Shown here piece after piece: positions 23,841-32,411 of a DNA stretch of 32,689 nucleotides. The notes beneath the pieces were generated by a model. The model had not been told where the DNA came from. It worked only from the letters and a program-made list of their open reading frames with translations, and did not search any database. Origin of the DNA: an uncultured Francisellaceae bacterium (GTDB lineage Bacteria > Pseudomonadota > Gammaproteobacteria > UBA6186 > Azoamicaceae). Numbering within the stretch: the stretch's first letter is position 1; each line of letters opens with the position of its first letter. Where the stretch lies: positions 1-32,689 of the forward strand of contig CAIJNR010000024.1 in the NCBI GenBank assembly GCA_903822055.1, in the 5' to 3' direction. A program made the translations under genes and the position numbers.

Positions 23841-26417
23841 ATGGCAACCCCTAAATTTACTTCGCAACTACACGAAGCATTAGCAAGAGCTCAATCATTG
23901 GCTGTTGGCAAAAAAAATCCAGCTATCGAGCCAGTGCACGTCATGAAAGCTTTGTTAGAACAACCAAACAGTTCTACTGCAGAAATTTTTTCTGGGCTAA
24001 ACGTAAATATATCTAGTTTAAAAACCAGCCTTAATCAAGCAATCGATAAATTACCACAAATTATTAGCGGGCCGTCTGATATTAATATTTCTCCAAATTT
24101 AGCACGTATTCTAAATGCCGCAGATTTTATCGCACAACAAAAACAAGATGTGTATATTGCTACAGAATTGTTTTTGTTAGCAGCATTAGATGATCAAAGT
24201 ACTTTAGGGGATTTATTAATTAACCATAATATTAATAAAAAGCAACTAGAAGAACTAATAGAAAAACATAGGGCTGGAGAAAAAGTTATGGATCCAAATG
24301 CAGAAGAACATAGAAATGCTCTAGAAAAATATACTGTGGATCTAACTAAAAAAGCCGAAACCCAAAAACTAGATCCAGTAATTGGTAGAGATGATGAAAT
24401 TCGTAGAATCATTCAAGTTTTACAGCGTAGAACTAAAAATAATCCCGTATTGATTGGAGCACCAGGAGTTGGTAAAACTGCAATTGTGGAAGGGCTTGCT
24501 CAACGAATTGTTAATGGAGAAGTACCGGAAGGTTTAAAAAACAAACGAGTATTATCTTTAGATTTAGGAGCATTAATCGCTGGCGCTAAATTTCGTGGTG
24601 ATTTTGAAGAACGATTAAAAGCCGTACTAAAAGCCTTATCTAAACAAGAAGGTGAAATTATTTTATTTATCGACGAATTACATGTTGTAGTTGGAGCTGG
24701 AAAAGCCGAAGGATCTATGGATGCTAGCAATATGTTAAAACCAGCTCTTGCTAGAGGAGAATTGCACTGTGTTGGTGCTACAACCTTAAATGAATACCGC
24801 GAAAATATTGAAAAAGATGCCGCACTAGAAAGAAGATTTCAACAAGTTTTAATCACTGAACCAACTGTTGAAGATACAATTGCTATTCTAAGAGGTTTAC
24901 GTAAACGCTACGAACTACACCATGGAGTTACAATTACAGATCCTGCAATAGTTGCAGCCGCTACTTTATCGCATAGATATATTTCTGGCAGACAATTACC
25001 AGACAAAGCTATTGATTTAATCGATGAAGCAGCTAGCCAAATTCGAGTAGAGGTAGATTCTAAACCAATAGAATTAGATAAACTAGAGAGGCGTTTAATT
25101 CAATATAAAATCGAATTCGAAGCTCTTAAAAAAGAATCTGATGATGCATCTAAAAAACGTTTAGAAATATTACAAAAAAATATTAATGAAGTAGAAAAAA
25201 GTTATAACGAACTAGAAACTATTTGGTTACAAGAAAAAGCCGCTCTTGAAGGCAGCCATAATTTACATGAGCAACTAGAAAAACTTAGACAAGAACTTAG
25301 TGCTGCGCAACGAACAAATGATTACGCTAAAATGTCCGAAATTCAGTATGGAAAAATTCCAGAAATAGAAAAAAAATTAGCAGCTGCTAGTAATACAGAT
25401 TTAAAAAACTTAAAGCTACTAAGAAATAGGGTCACAGAACATGAGATAGCTAATATATTATCTAGAAGCACTGGTATTCCAGTTGGTAAAATGTTAACTG
25501 GGGAACGCGATAAATTATTAGATGTAGAAAAAATTTTAAGCAAAAGAGTAATAGGGCAACCAACTGCAATATCTGCAATTGCTAATGCTATTCGTAGATC
25601 AAGATCAGGTTTATCGGAAGGTAACCGTCCCATTGGATCATTTTTATTTTTAGGACCTACTGGAGTTGGTAAAACTGAAATTTCTAAAGCATTAGCAGAA
25701 TTTTTATTTGATAGAGATGATGCTATTATCCGGATCGACATGACAGAATTTATGGAAAAACATAGTGTTTCCAGGTTAATAGGTGCCCCACCTGGTTATG
25801 TAGGTTATGAAGAAGGTGGCTATTTAACAGAAAAAGTTCGCAGAAGGCCTTATAGTGTTATTTTATTCGACGAAGTAGAAAAAGCTCACCCGGATGTATT
25901 TAATATTTTATTACAAGTTTTAGATGATGGTAGGCTTACCGACAATTTAGGTAATACTGTGGATTTCAAAAATTCCGTAATTATTATGACTTCCAATCTT
26001 GGTTCAACAATTATTCACGATATGGCTGACAAAAGCAATAAATCAAAATTAAAGCAAACTGTTATGTCCATTGTAGATCAATTTTTTAAACCAGAATTTA
26101 TTAATCGTATAGATGAAATAATAATTTTCGACCCATTGGATTTAACAGGGCTACGTAAAATCGTCGATTTACAGTTAGAAAAATTAAAGAATCGCTTAAA
26201 GCTTTTGGATATTAATCTATCTTTAACAGAGACATGTAAAGACAAAATAGTCACTGTTGGATTTGATCCAGTTTATGGCGCAAGACCATTAAAGCGTGCA
26301 ATTTCTCAATTAATAGAGAATTCGTTAGCGCACGAGTTGCTAGCTGGTAAATTTACAGGTGGAGATAGTGTTGTTGCAGACGTTATAGAAGATCAAGTTG
26401 TTTTTAAGAAAGCATAA
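23841..26417 (+). CDS. clpB: ATP-dependent disaggregase ClpB
   Basis: ClpB is a hexameric Hsp100 that, with DnaK, threads and rescues aggregated proteins in the cytoplasm. At 858 residues it is the usual length. Order: Clp N domain (1-145); AAA1 with Walker A GAPGVGKT (206-213) and Walker B LFIDE (275-279); the coiled-coil middle domain with leucine-rich charged helices (about 405-525), which separates ClpB from ClpA and ClpC; AAA2 with Walker A GPTGVGKT (605-612) and [12 protein letters not shown]; and a C-terminal small domain with [13 protein letters not shown]. The ClpP-binding IGF/L loop is not evident. GGAGG lies three bases before ATG 23841, rather close. It is separated from pgeF by the LRR and cyclase genes, unlike in E. 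coli. Confidence 0.97.
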   Translation: MATPKFTSQLHEALARAQSLAVGKKNPAIEPVHVMKALLEQPNSSTAEIFSGLNVNISSLKTSLNQAIDKLPQIISGPSDINISPNLARILNAADFIAQQKQDVYIATELFLLAALDDQSTLGDLLINHNINKKQLEELIEKHRAGEKVMDPNAEEHRNALEKYTVDLTKKAETQKLDPVIGRDDEIRRIIQVLQRRTKNNPVLIGAPGVGKTAIVEGLAQRIVNGEVPEGLKNKRVLSLDLGALIAGAKFRGDFEERLKAVLKALSKQEGEIILFIDELHVVVGAGKAEGSMDASNMLKPALARGELHCVGATTLNEYRENIEKDAALERRFQQVLITEPTVEDTIAILRGLRKRYELHHGVTITDPAIVAAATLSHRYISGRQLPDKAIDLIDEAASQIRVEVDSKPIELDKLERRLIQYKIEFEALKKESDDASKKRLEILQKNINEVEKSYNELETIWLQEKAALEGSHNLHEQLEKLRQELSAAQRTNDYAKMSEIQYGKIPEIEKKLAAASNTDLKNLKLLRNRVTEHEIANILSRSTGIPVGKMLTGERDKLLDVEKILSKRVIGQPTAISAIANAIRRSRSGLSEGNRPIGSFLFLGPTGVGKTEISKALAEFLFDRDDAIIRIDMTEFMEKHSVSRLIGAPPGYVGYEEGGYLTEKVRRRPYSVILFDEVEKAHPDVFNILLQVLDDGRLTDNLGNTVDFKNSVIIMTSNLGSTIIHDMADKSNKSKLKQTVMSIVDQFFKPEFINRIDEIIIFDPLDLTGLRKIVDLQLEKLKNRLKLLDINLSLTETCKDKIVTVGFDPVYGARPLKRAISQLIENSLAHELLAGKFTGGDSVVADVIEDQVVFKKA

Positions 26418-26450
26418 AAACAACTCACTATCCTCCACTTAAAAATACCT

Positions 26451-27839
26451 CTATACGCTGCGCCACCATCTAGGAGAACAACTAGCGCTAGGAGTATATG
26501 AAGAACAACTAGAAGTAGCAACGACGACGCTAGGATCTATAATACCATTAGATAAGCTAGGAGTGGTAAATCTTAATATTTTAGGATTTGCTGTACTAAG
26601 ACTACTACTGGATTTTAATCTTGTTTCTTCTTCACATCTATTTATTTTGTCCTGCAACATTTGTAAGTCAAAACCATTACCTCTAGATACTGTTAGGTCT
26701 TCGGCAGTAAGATGTGTAGATTTTAGTATTTGCATTACTGCATCTAGGTTTTCTCGTACTTGACTATAAATGTTAGTGTTAACAAATATTCTTTCAATTA
26801 CTGGTGCGTTATTCATTGCAACGCTATTTATTACTAGCGGCAAAGGCTCTTGATAAATTCTTAAATCTTTCAAATAGCTTTCTAGCCAATCTGCTACATA
26901 TGCTACTTTACCGCTAGTTTGTTTGTATAATAAGCAAAAATCAGACACTTGGATTTTAAATAATTTAGTGCCTGGCTGGTTATGCATTGGTGGCATCATT
27001 TCTTCTGGCTCTTGCACAAACGGTAACATGTTTATAATTTTATTAATCCCGCTTATTAAACCACGACTCATAAAATGCAACTTGTTTTCGTTAGCAATTA
27101 TATAATTTATTTCATTTCTATTAATTATTATTTGATCTAACATTAAAAATTTTCTAATTTCTAACGGGATTTTTGTAAATTCTGCTTGGGTTACTCCTAA
27201 TGCTGCTAATTGTTCCATAACATTTGTTGTTATTGACACCATACCATCTGCTGGTTCTGGCATATACACTCCACCATTTGGATAATAATTATTTGGATCC
27301 ATAAAATGACTAATATTAGATCTAGCTACCAATTGTTGATGTTGTTTTCCAGGCATACCCATTGCATTTTGATTCTGAATAATACTCAATACTCCATCTA
27401 TATTAGCACTATCGTATGACCATGCTAATGTTATTCTTTGGGCTATTGTATAATTTTGTATAGCATATGGAGAATTAAAGGCTAGATTTTGTATACGAGA
27501 AAATGGCATCAACATTGGTGGCATCATTACTGGTTGAGCAGCAGCCATAATTATCCATTGTGGAACCTGCCAAGTAACATTCCATGGATGCTGTGGTATA
27601 TTTTGCTGTATAGGCACTAAATGATTACTAATGCAGGCGCTTAACAAGCATTCTTCTAGCTTTTCTTTTATAATTTGTAAATATGAAAAACTAACTCTTC
27701 TCATATTAAATAATGCTTTTGGTGATAAAAATTCTATAGTTGCACTAATTAATTCTATCGGTAACTTAGCTAAATCCCCGCCTACAGTTATTTGTCGCAA
27801 AGTGTTACCATTTTCATCTGTAATGTATGTCGCAGGCAT
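26451..27839 (-). CDS. F-box protein, probable host-directed effector
   Basis: Numbered from ATG 27839 (462 residues), the protein opens with an F-box at about residues 22-61: LAKLPIELISATIEFLSPKA then LFNMRRVSFSYLQI. It has the diagnostic LPxEL, hydrophobic I-x(3)-L, RxV and aromatic positions. F-boxes recruit Skp1 of eukaryotic SCF ubiquitin ligases, and bacteria have no such ligases. The middle is rich in Met, Pro and Asn (MAAAQPVMMPPMLMPFSRIQ) and is not a family I recognise. The C-terminal 60 residues are Ser-rich and low-complexity, ending SPRWWRSV. GGAG seven bases upstream selects ATG 27839 over an in-frame TTG at 27845. It is convergent with clpB (33-bp gap). No signal peptide is seen. 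The substrate-binding part and the delivery route are unknown. Confidence 0.75.
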   Translation of the reverse strand: MPATYITDENGNTLRQITVGGDLAKLPIELISATIEFLSPKALFNMRRVSFSYLQIIKEKLEECLLSACISNHLVPIQQNIPQHPWNVTWQVPQWIIMAAAQPVMMPPMLMPFSRIQNLAFNSPYAIQNYTIAQRITLAWSYDSANIDGVLSIIQNQNAMGMPGKQHQQLVARSNISHFMDPNNYYPNGGVYMPEPADGMVSITTNVMEQLAALGVTQAEFTKIPLEIRKFLMLDQIIINRNEINYIIANENKLHFMSRGLISGINKIINMLPFVQEPEEMMPPMHNQPGTKLFKIQVSDFCLLYKQTSGKVAYVADWLESYLKDLRIYQEPLPLVINSVAMNNAPVIERIFVNTNIYSQVRENLDAVMQILKSTHLTAEDLTVSRGNGFDLQMLQDKINRCEEETRLKSSSSLSTANPKILRFTTPSLSNGIIDPSVVVATSSCSSYTPSASCSPRWWRSV

Positions 27840-28001
27840 AAGCAATCTCCAAATATGTTGTTTTTGTTTTAATTTATTGAAAATAATGAGAAATTATACC
27901 GACAAAATAAATATATTTCATCAATTTTCTCTTCAATATGAAGAATAATTAGGCAATTTAGTTATTTATTATGGTGTACTGTAATTATTGACTATAAAAC
28001 C

Positions 28002-28031
28002 TTGACTATTTTGTAACTGCCGTGCTACTAT
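28002..28031 (+). promoter_or_regulatory. Sigma-70-type promoter of the TrpR-like/ABC operon
   Basis: TTGACT (28002-28007) and TACTAT (28026-28031) are separated by 18 bp, about 33 bp before the first start codon. Five of six bases in each box match the sigma-70 consensus. The -10 box lies inside the palindrome at 28022-28039. Confidence 0.7.
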
Positions 28032-28039
28032 AGTAGTAC
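28022..28039. promoter_or_regulatory. trp-operator-like palindrome over the -10 box
   Basis: GTGCTACTATAGTAGTAC is an 18-bp palindrome with one mismatched pair. Its right half, TAGTAGTAC, agrees with the E. coli trp operator half-site AACTAGTAC at seven of nine positions, and the overall length is the same. It covers the -10 box and precedes a gene for a TrpR-superfamily regulator, the geometry used by E. coli TrpR. Autoregulation with tryptophan as co-repressor is the natural inference. Confidence 0.65.
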
Positions 28040-28063
28040 AGCAAAACAAAACAGCGAGTATTT

Positions 28064-28375
28064 ATGGAAAACAATTATAAAAACATCACAGATTTATCTG
28101 AGGCGTTATTATTGCTTAGTAATAAAGAAGAAGTACATAATTTTTTAAAAGATTTATGCACTCCCCAAGAAATAAATGCTTTACAAGAACGCTGGAAAGT
28201 ATGCCAAATATTAGCGGATGGAGATTTATCATACCGAGAAATTCATCAAATAACTGGTGCAAGCCTAACTACCATTGGACGAGTAGCTAGGTTTTTAAAA
28301 ACCGAACCTTACCATGGTTATAAAAAAATATTACATAAAATAAAAACTCAAAAAACTAAAGTAAAAAACAAATAA
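28064..28375 (+). CDS. TrpR-like regulator of the YerC/YecD family
   Basis: A 103-residue protein of the TrpR superfamily, all helical. The first half (EALLLLSNKEEVHNFLKDL, CTPQEINALQERWKVCQIL) follows the YerC/YecD pattern. The helix-turn-helix is LSYREIHQITGASLTTIGRV, with the TGAS-T-I-RV core seen in YerC, and the C-terminus ends in a basic tail. TrpR itself binds its operator with tryptophan; YerC ligands are not well defined. The gene leads a tight operon with a three-gene ABC importer (18 bp to the next start) and sits behind a trp-operator-like palindrome, supporting an amino-acid-responsive repressor. The ribosome site (GCGAG) is weak. Family is firm; ligand inferred. Confidence 0.88.
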   Translation: MENNYKNITDLSEALLLLSNKEEVHNFLKDLCTPQEINALQERWKVCQILADGDLSYREIHQITGASLTTIGRVARFLKTEPYHGYKKILHKIKTQKTKVKNK

Positions 28376-28393
28376 TAATTAATGGAGTTACAA

Positions 28394-29443
28394 ATGAAGC
28401 AGCGCTCAGACAAATGCTCGTTTAAAAATACAAGTTATTTTTTTACAAGCTCTAAGGTATTTTGTTTAATTTTTTTATCAGCATCCCTAAGCACTTATTT
28501 TATTACAGCTAATGCCGGACCAACTTATGGAACAAACAAGAAAAAAGTATTAATTAGTCAAGTAATGGAACACCCAGCATTTACTGCTACGATCAATGGA
28601 ATTACTAATGCATTAGAGCAAGCAGGTTATAAACGTGGAGATAACCTTGTACTAAGATGCGAATCAGCTCAAGCTAACGCTTCATTAGCTGCGCAAATTG
28701 CTAACAAATTTGTTAATCAAAATCCTGATGTAGTGGTTGGAATTGGCACTATATCTGCGCAAAGTTTTATAAAATACGCATCTCTCGGCAAAGTAAAATT
28801 TATTTTTAGCTCAATTACTGATCCAATTGAAGCTAACCTTATTAAATCATTACAAAATTCAACTATTAACACTTCTGGAGTATCTAATTTTGTAGACTTA
28901 GAACCACAAATTAAATTATTTAAACAAATACAACCAAAACTTAAACGACTTGGTTTTCTTTATAATCCTGGTGAAATAAACTCGATAAGTATCCTAAAAA
29001 AACTAGAAGAAATTTGCCCTAAATTTGATTTAATTTTAGTTAAACAAACTATAGCTAAAACCGCTGATGTTCCTCAAAGCGCTATTAAACTTGCTATGCA
29101 CTCCGATGCCATTTTTATTAGTAACGATAATACTGCCCTTAGCAGCTTACAAAGTATAATAAAAGTCACCAAAATTGCTAAAATTCCAACTTATGTAAGT
29201 GATACTGATGCAGTAGAACTAGGTGCCTTAGCAGCTTTAGGGCCAAACCAATATGAGATTGGAACACAGACTGGCAAGATGATCGCTCGGATCTTAAATG
29301 GTGACGATCTAAGTACAATCCCTGTAGAATTTCCTACTAGCAGTAACATTTATGTTAATTTAGAAACAGCTACATCACTTAATATCGACATACCTCAATA
29401 CGTTTTAAAAGACGCTAAGCTTATAAAAAGAAGCAGATCATGA
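28394..29443 (+). CDS. ABC importer substrate-binding protein (ABC_sub_bind/TrpX type)
   Basis: A periplasmic binding protein of 349 residues in the ABC_sub_bind family, which includes streptococcal TrpX and the predicted tryptophan importers of several intracellular bacteria. ATG 28394 is preceded by GGAG with six-base spacing; the ATG at 28382 four codons earlier has no such site. The N-terminus has a long basic region, a hydrophobic core (VFCLIFLSASLSTYFITA) and a likely cleavage after ANA. The mature part has the two-lobed pattern with VLISQVMEHPAFTATINGI, VVGIGTISAQ, FIFSSITDP, IFISNDNTA and the C-terminal VNLETATSLNIDIP. Its stop overlaps the permease start (ATGA). The substrate is inferred from family and operator: tryptophan or a related aromatic compound. 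Confidence 0.87.
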   Translation: MKQRSDKCSFKNTSYFFTSSKVFCLIFLSASLSTYFITANAGPTYGTNKKKVLISQVMEHPAFTATINGITNALEQAGYKRGDNLVLRCESAQANASLAAQIANKFVNQNPDVVVGIGTISAQSFIKYASLGKVKFIFSSITDPIEANLIKSLQNSTINTSGVSNFVDLEPQIKLFKQIQPKLKRLGFLYNPGEINSISILKKLEEICPKFDLILVKQTIAKTADVPQSAIKLAMHSDAIFISNDNTALSSLQSIIKVTKIAKIPTYVSDTDAVELGALAALGPNQYEIGTQTGKMIARILNGDDLSTIPVEFPTSSNIYVNLETATSLNIDIPQYVLKDAKLIKRSRS

Positions 29444-30288
29444 GCTTTAATGAATTATTAATGAGTCTAGAAATTGGGCTTATCTATAGTGTTATTGCTA
29501 TTGGCATATATTTAACATTTCGCATAATAGATTTTCCAGATCTTACCTGTGATGGTAGTTTTGTACTAGGTGCCGTCACTTCTGCAATGTTAGTAAAACA
29601 TGGTTACAATCCAATCATTGCATTGCTGTACTCAGCTATAGTTGGTGGATTAGCAGGTTTTATAACCGGTATTTTAAATACTAAATTAAAAGTAACCAAT
29701 CTTCTTTCTGGAATATTAGTTGCATTTATGCTCTATTCAGTAAACCTTAGAATAATGGGCGGTATTCCTAACATAGCATTAATCAATCAAACTACTATTT
29801 TTACTAATTATAATCAATTATTAGTCTTGATTGTAATAGTTGGCATAATTTGGTTATTATTCAGTTATTTATTAATGACAGATTTTGGTTTGGCTTTACG
29901 TAGTATCGGGCAAAATAAACGTTTAGCAATAAACTCTGGAGTTAAACAACAACAAATGATCATCATAGGTTTAATACTAAGTAATGCTCTTATTGGTTTT
30001 GGTGGGGCACTGTTTAGTCAACACCAAGGATTTGCTGATGTATCGCAAGGTATAGGAACTGTGATTATAGGGCTTGCCACGGTTATGATCGGCGAAAGTG
30101 TTCTACCATTTCGTTCTCCATGGATTATGGTTTTTAGCTGCATGTTAGGTTCTATAATTTATCGTATTTTTATAGCAATAGCATTACATTCAGAAAAATT
30201 AGGATTAGAAACGCAAGATCTTAATATTATTACAGGTTTATTAGTAATTGGTGTAATGCTATTGCCTCACAGAAAAACATCATGTTAG
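29440..30288 (+). CDS. ABC importer permease of the branched-chain/TrpY type
   Basis: A 282-residue inner-membrane permease of the BPD_transp_2 (LivH-like) superfamily, with about eight hydrophobic helices. It starts MSFNELLMSLEIGLIYSVIA and carries RIIDFPDLTCDGSFVLGA near residue 30, a pattern typical of the permeases paired with ABC_sub_bind proteins. GLALRSIGQNKRLAINSG near residue 155 is the cytoplasmic coupling loop that contacts the ATPase. The start codon overlaps the stop of the binding-protein gene, and its own stop overlaps the ATPase start by seven bases, so the three are translationally coupled. Substrate as for the operon: probably tryptophan. Confidence 0.88.
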   Translation: MSFNELLMSLEIGLIYSVIAIGIYLTFRIIDFPDLTCDGSFVLGAVTSAMLVKHGYNPIIALLYSAIVGGLAGFITGILNTKLKVTNLLSGILVAFMLYSVNLRIMGGIPNIALINQTTIFTNYNQLLVLIVIVGIIWLLFSYLLMTDFGLALRSIGQNKRLAINSGVKQQQMIIIGLILSNALIGFGGALFSQHQGFADVSQGIGTVIIGLATVMIGESVLPFRSPWIMVFSCMLGSIIYRIFIAIALHSEKLGLETQDLNIITGLLVIGVMLLPHRKTSC

Positions 30289-31034
30289 CCTTACAAAATA
30301 TTAATCTTACCTTAGGTAAAGGTACTAAATTAGAAAAGCTAATTTTACAAAATTTAAATCTAACCATTCAAACTGGAGAATTTATTGTTATTATTGGCAG
30401 TAATGGGACAGGTAAATCTACCATGTTTAATATTATCTCTGGTTCTATAACCCCTGATAGCGGCAATATTTTATTAGACAACAATGATATTACTAAAATG
30501 CACCAACACCAAAGATCTAGTATGATTTCTAAAGTAATGCAGGATCCTACAGCTGGTACAATGCCAAATATGACTATTTTTGAAAATATGGCATTCACTT
30601 ATATGCGCGGTAAGTATCGTGGTTTTATACCATATAATACAGATCAACGCCGTCAATTATTTAAAGAAAAGCTTAGTTTTTTAAATATGAACTTAGAAAA
30701 CAGGCTTGACGAATTAGTGGGTAATTTATCTGGTGGGGAGCGTCAAGCACTTAGTTTAATTATGGCTATTATTGCTGATTCAAAAGTATTGCTGTTAGAT
30801 GAAATAACTGCAGCTTTAGATCCGAAAACTGCAGAGAACGTCATGAAAATTGCTACTAAAATCATCAAAGAAGAAAAACGTACAACTATTATGATTACTC
30901 ATAATATGTCGCATGCTATTCATTATGGAGATCGAACTTTACAGCTGGCAGACGGTAAAATAATTAAAGAATTTAATGCTGAGGCTAAGTTGGCACTGGA
31001 TCCGATTGCATTAGCTGCGGAGCAAGTAGGCTAA
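30282..31034 (+). CDS. ABC importer ATPase
   Basis: A 250-residue nucleotide-binding subunit with every ABC motif in place: Walker A GSNGTGKST, Q-loop VMQDP, signature LSGGERQAL, Walker B VLLLDEITAALD and the switch His in ITHNM. The PTAGTMPNMTIFENM segment after the Q-loop is characteristic of the ATPases that accompany ABC_sub_bind/LivH-like importers. It is the last gene of the operon. The next gene is on the opposite strand five bases away, and I saw no clear hairpin terminator between the two stops. Confidence 0.93.
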   Translation: MLALQNINLTLGKGTKLEKLILQNLNLTIQTGEFIVIIGSNGTGKSTMFNIISGSITPDSGNILLDNNDITKMHQHQRSSMISKVMQDPTAGTMPNMTIFENMAFTYMRGKYRGFIPYNTDQRRQLFKEKLSFLNMNLENRLDELVGNLSGGERQALSLIMAIIADSKVLLLDEITAALDPKTAENVMKIATKIIKEEKRTTIMITHNMSHAIHYGDRTLQLADGKIIKEFNAEAKLALDPIALAAEQVG

Positions 31035-31038
31035 TTTG

Positions 31039-31518
31039 TTATCTTCTTGGTGATCTTCTGGGATACTGTTCTTCTTTTTTTAATAATTTGTCCCCATCAC
31101 TACTGTGGCTACTACTGCGACTCATAGAACCTTCTCCACTACTAAATTCATTATCCATACTTTTTGCTTTACTAACAACACCACCATGCATTTCTACTTT
31201 CTTAATTAAACCACTAACATTTGTTTTATTTTCCATAGTTAGAATTATATCAGCTAAATGTAAGTTTTTTAAAGCTTCTTTAACTTTCTCATTTCTTTTG
31301 CTACTGTCTTTTGGTTTACCATCTTGTATATCTCGAACCATTTTACTTTGTTTGATTCTCGTAATGTTATCTAAAATTGAGGTAATTTTAGAAACAATAT
31401 CTTGTACCGGTAATGCACCTTCTTTTAAGGTATATTCACCACTTTTTTTGTTGTGCTCAAAATTATTTTTAATATATTTAGCTAATTCCATTAATTCATC
31501 TTTTACCTTATCAGGCAT
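31039..31518 (-). CDS. Hypothetical 159-residue protein with a basic Ser/Arg tail
   Basis: I do not recognise this family. The first 115 residues are predicted helical and charged (MPDKVKDELMELAKYIKNNF, VSKITSILDNITRIKQSK, NLHLADIILTMENK). The last 35 are low-complexity, with a Ser run (GSMSRSSSHSSDGD) and a basic end PRRSPRR. AGGTGG lies four bases before ATG 31518, a strong ribosome site, so it is probably expressed. It stands alone, convergent with the ABC operon and divergent from dps. The soluble, tail-bearing layout resembles effectors of intracellular bacteria, including the Ser/basic tail of the cyclase in this window, but this is a weak inference. Confidence 0.6.
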   Translation of the reverse strand: MPDKVKDELMELAKYIKNNFEHNKKSGEYTLKEGALPVQDIVSKITSILDNITRIKQSKMVRDIQDGKPKDSSKRNEKVKEALKNLHLADIILTMENKTNVSGLIKKVEMHGGVVSKAKSMDNEFSSGEGSMSRSSSHSSDGDKLLKKEEQYPRRSPRR

Positions 31519-31864
31519 AATCCACCTCTTACTAATTTGTTATATATAAAATAAACCTAGCACATATAACAATAACTTTGTGATATTACTGGTAAATACA
31601 AGATAAATACATATTGACAAACTAAATCACCCATTAAATCGCAGCATCATTGTTTGTTTTCAAAACAATTTAATAATATTTATTATTAATATTTTAGAGC
31701 ATTTTATTTTAATTACACTAAAATAACCAACAAAACACACAATAAATATACATAACATTATCTATACTTAATTTGACGAACAATAATTGAATTTCAGCAA
31801 ACAGAAAAACTCATTAAAAACTAACAAATTAAAATCTCGAAGAAAGCACTAAGGAGTTATAATC
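31519..31864. other. Divergent gap between the 159-residue gene and dps
   Basis: 346 bases without a gene. It contains AATAATA-TT-TATTATT (31672-31687), a 7-bp inverted repeat, and near it ATTGTTTGTTTTCAAAACAAT (31649-31669), an imperfect one. Either could be an operator for dps, whose family is commonly under iron or peroxide control, but neither fits a Fur or OxyR consensus well. AAGGAG before the dps start (31851-31856) is a good ribosome site. Confidence 0.3.
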
Positions 31865-32335
31865 ATGTCAAAACAATTTAAATCAAATAAAAACAACCAT
31901 AAAAATATTATCCCAGAATTATTACAATTTTTAGCCAGCACCTATTCTGTTTACTTAAAAAGTCAAAATTTCCACTGGAATGTAACTGGATCAAATTTTC
32001 TTACATTACATAGTTTCTTTCAAAAACAATACGAAGAATTGGCAACTGCAGTAGATGATATAGCAGAACGGATCCGAGCTCTAGATACAATATCTCCAGG
32101 AAGTTACGCAGAATTTACCAAATTAAGCAAAATAAAAGATTCTATTGGTAAAAAATCTGCCGCCACAATGATCTCGGAATTATTAGATAATCATTTATCC
32201 ATGACTCATTTAATAAAAGAGTTAATATCAATCACCAAAGAATGCCAAGATGATGCCACTCAAGATTTATTGATTAGAAGACTAAATGCTCACGAGAAGA
32301 CAATTTGGATATTAAAAAGTCTTAAATTTAAGTAA
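31865..32335 (+). CDS. dps: Dps-family ferritin-like protein
   Basis: Dps proteins form 12-subunit shells that oxidise and store iron with hydrogen peroxide, protecting DNA during stress. At 156 residues this is a normal length. The inter-subunit ferroxidase ligands are all present with exact family spacing: H37 (in FHWNVTG), H49, D64 and E68, matching E. coli H51, H63, D78 and E82. The N-terminal tail is Lys/Asn-rich (MSKQFKSNKNNHKN) and could bind DNA, as the Lys-rich E. coli tail does. AAGGAG precedes ATG 31865 by eight bases. It is a single gene; the fragment after it is an unrelated ankyrin relic. Confidence 0.93.
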   Translation: MSKQFKSNKNNHKNIIPELLQFLASTYSVYLKSQNFHWNVTGSNFLTLHSFFQKQYEELATAVDDIAERIRALDTISPGSYAEFTKLSKIKDSIGKKSAATMISELLDNHLSMTHLIKELISITKECQDDATQDLLIRRLNAHEKTIWILKSLKFK

Positions 32336-32342
32336 AATTTAT

Positions 32343-32411
32343 AGCATTAACGTTCCTGACAAGCGCGGTATACGACCTTTAGATGTAGCTATCATCAACA
32401 AACATATGTAA
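32343..32411 (+). pseudogene. Ankyrin-repeat remnant
   Basis: In a frame different from dps, this stretch reads INVPDKRGIRPLDVAIINKH followed by Met and TAA. It matches the ankyrin consensus N-x-D-x-x-G-x-T-P-L-x-x-A-x-x-x-G-H, with GIRPLDVAIINKH at the helix-turn-helix. No start or further repeats precede it; the frame upstream runs into dps coding sequence. It is best read as the last repeat of a lost ankyrin gene. Ankyrin proteins are common host-interaction factors in intracellular bacteria. Confidence 0.65.

Noticed and set aside
25343-25741. A 132-codon antisense frame inside clpB
   Set aside because: clpB is beyond doubt in the other strand, and the frame has no independent support.
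31088-31549. A 153-codon hydrophobic frame opposite the 159-residue gene
   Set aside because: Low-complexity Leu/Ser translation without a ribosome site; the minus-strand gene has AGGTGG and normal composition.
31672-31687. Fur box upstream of dps
   Set aside because: The inverted repeat is A/T only and does not keep the GATAAT hexamers; such repeats are common in this AT-rich gap.
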